Positions 60,922 through 64,000 of a stretch of DNA of 64,000 nt are shown here, one piece after another. Position 1 is the first letter of the stretch. Every line of letters starts with the position of its first letter. The position numbers were made by a program, and so were the translations under genes. The notes beneath the pieces are model-generated. The model was not told where the DNA came from, did no database searches, and saw only the letters and a list, made by a program, of their open reading frames with translations. The stretch is taken from NCBI GenBank assembly GCA_030619765.1, contig JAUXAU010000001.1:24704-88703 (forward strand), given 5' to 3'. Origin of the DNA: Thermoplasmatota archaeon (lineage in GTDB: Archaea; Thermoplasmatota; E2; DHVEG-1).

Positions 60922-63900
60922 ATGGATATCTGAATCAAGAAGAGATGGTCTAAGTTCAGTTGCAGAAAAAGATCTTCGCTTTTATGTGGGGTTTAGACAA
61001 TTAGAATATCCTCCCCACTATGGACATGATTTAGCATACACTCTAATCACTTCTGAAGATAATCAGCCGGGTTCACATAATCTGACTGGCGGCAACGCAA
61101 GATTTTTATTAGACTTATCTTCTAAACTAACTATAGTTGTAAGAGTAAAACCTACATTTGCTTATGATGTTGCAACTGATCAATGTGCTTGGTCGTGGTA
61201 CATAGATGCAACTCATAGATTGAGATTGATCTATCAAGCATCAAGTGACAAATATGTACTCGCTTGGCAAGATGGAGGAACGGAAAGAACTCTTGAAAAA
61301 ATAGATGCTTATACGAGTAATGGTGAGTTGCAAGTCTGGACTGATATATATTGTGTTATCAACTTAACAACTGGAGATACTACTGGATCGTCTTTGTGGG
61401 TAAATAGTACAAAAGAAGATGAATCTTGGTCAGGTAATGTAGATGTTAAATCAAGCAATTTTCCAGAGTTTGAAGTTCGTGCTGAAAATGGAACGGAAGG
61501 TGCTTATACTGTAAATTACCTTCGAATGTTCCTTGATAAGATAGCAACAAGTATAGATATAGGCAATGGTTTTAAAAATGTTGAAAATGAAGAAGTGTTC
61601 TGGTATTTCAATGGAGAAGGAGTTGGAAGGGCACGGTGTAATATTAGTGCTTATGTAAATAGAGCATTTTATAGTGAAGGAAGTGCAAAGGGTTGGAAAG
61701 CAAGCACATTAACTATGAACTTGCTAAATGTCAATGGAATGTTCTCTGACGATCAGTATGTTGCTTGGGATCCTGTTAATCACAAGTATAATGGACTCTC
61801 ATCACAGAAGTATATGCAACAACGCTCTCCTGTTTATTCTGAAATATGGTGGACGAGTGAATTTGAGCCTCTTTTTGTAGGTAAACTCAATGAAGGAAAA
61901 TTTTCAAGAAGAACCCAAATAGGACGTGCACAAGTAATTCTTACTGCAGAAGACAAAGTCGCAGACATAGCAAAGAAAGGGAAACGGGTTGCGGTAAGAT
62001 ATGAAGATAAGAAGATGTGTGATAATACAGAAGCAAATAGTCTTCTTCATCTATTAGTAAAAACAGTTACTCAAACAGAAGTACGCAGCTACTTAGCAAA
62101 CAACAGTTTTGAGAATGCTACAATTTCTGATAGTTGGACAGTTGCAGGGGCAGGAGCAACTTTTAGTAAAGTAGGTGGTGGATTATTTGGCAGCAATCAA
62201 GGTGATTTGGTTTATGGATCTGCTGCATGTTCTGTTCGACAGATAGTTACTTTTATCGGAACAAAGAAATTAAACATTGGGGAAAAATATTATTTCTTTT
62301 TGTATTTGAAGTCTGCATCTGCATGTGCTGATAAGATAAGATTATCAGAATATGATGATGCAGCAGAAGCAGATTATACAGAAGTTGATTGGACATTAAG
62401 TGGTGGAGAAGGATGGAAAAGATTTATTATAGCTCATACTATTACCAATGCAAATTCTGACAGATTAAGAGTAACAATCAATCTAAACGACAATGTAACT
62501 TTATCTCTTGATGGTGTTATGTTGTCAGAGAATAATTATAATTGGTTCGTGCTAAATGTTAATGATGGTTCTTCTGGAGTAGAATCAGCAGATGATGTGA
62601 TCTCTTCTGTATATAACACAATTGGTTTTGATGCAGACCCAGTTAATATAACACATCCTTGGATGACAGTTTTTGAAAATATACCTGTTTGGGGATATTT
62701 GAAGAAACTTGCGAATGCGACTGCTTGTCAGTTTATGGGAATTGATAGTGCAGGATGTTTCAAGTATAGGAGCATGCTGAAAACTGGTTATTCTGATCCA
62801 GGATCTCTTTTAACAATATCTGAAGTTGCTGGTATGAATACGATGTTGGGGCGTCGAGCAAATAAAATAATTGTACATGGCAAGAGAATTGTGAAAAGTA
62901 ATAGAGTGGAAAGATTGTGGGCAGCTGCAGCCGCGGGAGATTGGGAACGGGATGGATTATACATAAACGAAGTGATAGCAAATGGAGGTTCTTGGCCTGA
63001 TCCTACTGAGTTTGAAGAATACTGGGCAAAATATCTGGTATTAGGATATGAAAGTGGAATAATAGGATGGACAACAGAATATATTCTATGGCAGCCAGGC
63101 ATGCCTATAGTCTATGGTGGTGTAGCTGTCGGACCTTTAAATCCTTATGTTCCAGTAGAAGTTCCTGTCTATGGAGTTACAGATTATGTTGCAGCACAAG
63201 AGCAACCAAAGATAATTGGTGCTAAAGATGCAAGTTTGGTTTATAGTCCTGCTGGCTTTACAAAAGAAGTATTTGATTTAACTTCTAAAGCAAGTTCAGC
63301 AAGAATTTTATTGACAAATAATACTGGTAATAATTTAACATTAAGAGAGTGCTCAATATTAGGTAAGCCTGTTATTCAAAAAGAGGGGTGGTTGCATGAC
63401 TCTTTTGTCGACTATGAAGATATCAATAAAAATGGTGAGAATACATTTGAGTTAAGTAATGATTTTATTATATCAGGAAGCCAAGTAAATAGCCTTGCTG
63501 ATTGGTATTGGAAAATTCTAAGAAGTGATAAGCATCAATATACATCACCTCTTCCTGGATTCCAATGCTTTCTTGAACCTGCTGAGTGGTACACACTACA
63601 AGTAACTAATAGCAAGCATGAGGCTATCAACTCTATAGTAAAATGCACTTCTTTAAAGACAGAGTGGGCTCGCAAAGCTCCGAGTAAAACAGTTGCAACT
63701 TTTGCAGAAGTTTTGGAAAGTTGGACAAAGGATAGTAATGTGAATGCAATATTTACAAGTGCAGGTGCTCCTACAGTTCTCTCAAGCAGAGAGAAAATTG
63801 TAGTTGCATCATCAACTTTTACAGGTCCTGCAGATTTTTATTGTGATGGTGTAGATGATCATCTTCAACTTAATGCAGCTCTTGCAGTGGCTGCTGCTCG

Positions 63901-64000
63901 GGGTGGTGCAACTGTTGAAATGACGGAAGGTCAATTTAATATTAACGCAAAAGTTGCTCCTGGTTCAAATACAACATGGCAAGGAAGAGGGAAAGGTGCA
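60911..64000 (+). CDS. Large tail-tip/fibre protein running off the window; C-terminal part enters a pectate-lyase-like beta-helix
   Basis: Frame 2 from GTG 60911 reaches 64000 and the track lists no terminated + strand ORF there; end reads GPADFYCDGVDDHLQLNAALAVAAARGGATVEMTEGQFNINAKVAPGSNTTWQGRGKGA. Confidence 0.75.
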   Translation, partial: MAIKWISESRRDGLSSVAEKDLRFYVGFRQLEYPPHYGHDLAYTLITSEDNQPGSHNLTGGNARFLLDLSSKLTIVVRVKPTFAYDVATDQCAWSWYIDATHRLRLIYQASSDKYVLAWQDGGTERTLEKIDAYTSNGELQVWTDIYCVINLTTGDTTGSSLWVNSTKEDESWSGNVDVKSSNFPEFEVRAENGTEGAYTVNYLRMFLDKIATSIDIGNGFKNVENEEVFWYFNGEGVGRARCNISAYVNRAFYSEGSAKGWKASTLTMNLLNVNGMFSDDQYVAWDPVNHKYNGLSSQKYMQQRSPVYSEIWWTSEFEPLFVGKLNEGKFSRRTQIGRAQVILTAEDKVADIAKKGKRVAVRYEDKKMCDNTEANSLLHLLVKTVTQTEVRSYLANNSFENATISDSWTVAGAGATFSKVGGGLFGSNQGDLVYGSAACSVRQIVTFIGTKKLNIGEKYYFFLYLKSASACADKIRLSEYDDAAEADYTEVDWTLSGGEGWKRFIIAHTITNANSDRLRVTINLNDNVTLSLDGVMLSENNYNWFVLNVNDGSSGVESADDVISSVYNTIGFDADPVNITHPWMTVFENIPVWGYLKKLANATACQFMGIDSAGCFKYRSMLKTGYSDPGSLLTISEVAGMNTMLGRRANKIIVHGKRIVKSNRVERLWAAAAAGDWERDGLYINEVIANGGSWPDPTEFEEYWAKYLVLGYESGIIGWTTEYILWQPGMPIVYGGVAVGPLNPYVPVEVPVYGVTDYVAAQEQPKIIGAKDASLVYSPAGFTKEVFDLTSKASSARILLTNNTGNNLTLRECSILGKPVIQKEGWLHDSFVDYEDINKNGENTFELSNDFIISGSQVNSLADWYWKILRSDKHQYTSPLPGFQCFLEPAEWYTLQVTNSKHEAINSIVKCTSLKTEWARKAPSKTVATFAEVLESWTKDSNVNAIFTSAGAPTVLSSREKIVVASSTFTGPADFYCDGVDDHLQLNAALAVAAARGGATVEMTEGQFNINAKVAPGSNTTWQGRGKGA

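Overview
The window is one side of a large, AT-rich, tailed double-stranded DNA phage genome. Nearly all genes are on the + strand, densely packed and with overlapping starts and stops. Order: (i) a ParB-like gene, an IS110-C-terminal-like gene and an 819-bp noncoding phased array; (ii) a replication/recombination module (DnaB- and DnaG-like, sigma-like, dUTPase, UDG-PolA fusion, probable SSB, SbcD/SbcC, RecA-like, resolvases, NusG-like, class II RNR); (iii) an accessory region with sugar-nucleotide enzymes, small ORFs, RNA ligase, a candidate structured RNA, tRNA-His and methyltransferases; (iv) a late module (terminase, portal, MuF-like protein, scaffold, capsid, connectors, tail tube, frameshifted tail chaperone, tape measure, baseplate/fibre) interrupted by glycan-tailoring genes. 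Strongest unusual signals: (1) an array at 1426-2244 of 46 ten-bp blocks alternating between AAGCGAGYCA and RAGAAAACCA, each followed by an 8-nt variable spacer (18-bp phase, 36-bp super-period, one 1-nt slip); (2) a strictly 5-bp-phased GGTNN array at 14342-14546 between the SbcC-like and RecA-like genes; (3) a free-standing 60-aa copy of a tape-measure segment beside the DNA polymerase gene; (4) a probable structured RNA between RNA ligase and tRNA-His; (5) a complete-looking WbpA/B/E/D-type sugar pathway plus glycosyltransferases, a sulfotransferase and a sulfatase-like protein; (6) a CCCTTTA slippery site and hidden frame in the tail chaperone gene; (7) three near-identical sigma-A-like promoters with predicted leaders of about 10-12 nt. 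All family calls are from reading motifs, with no database search.
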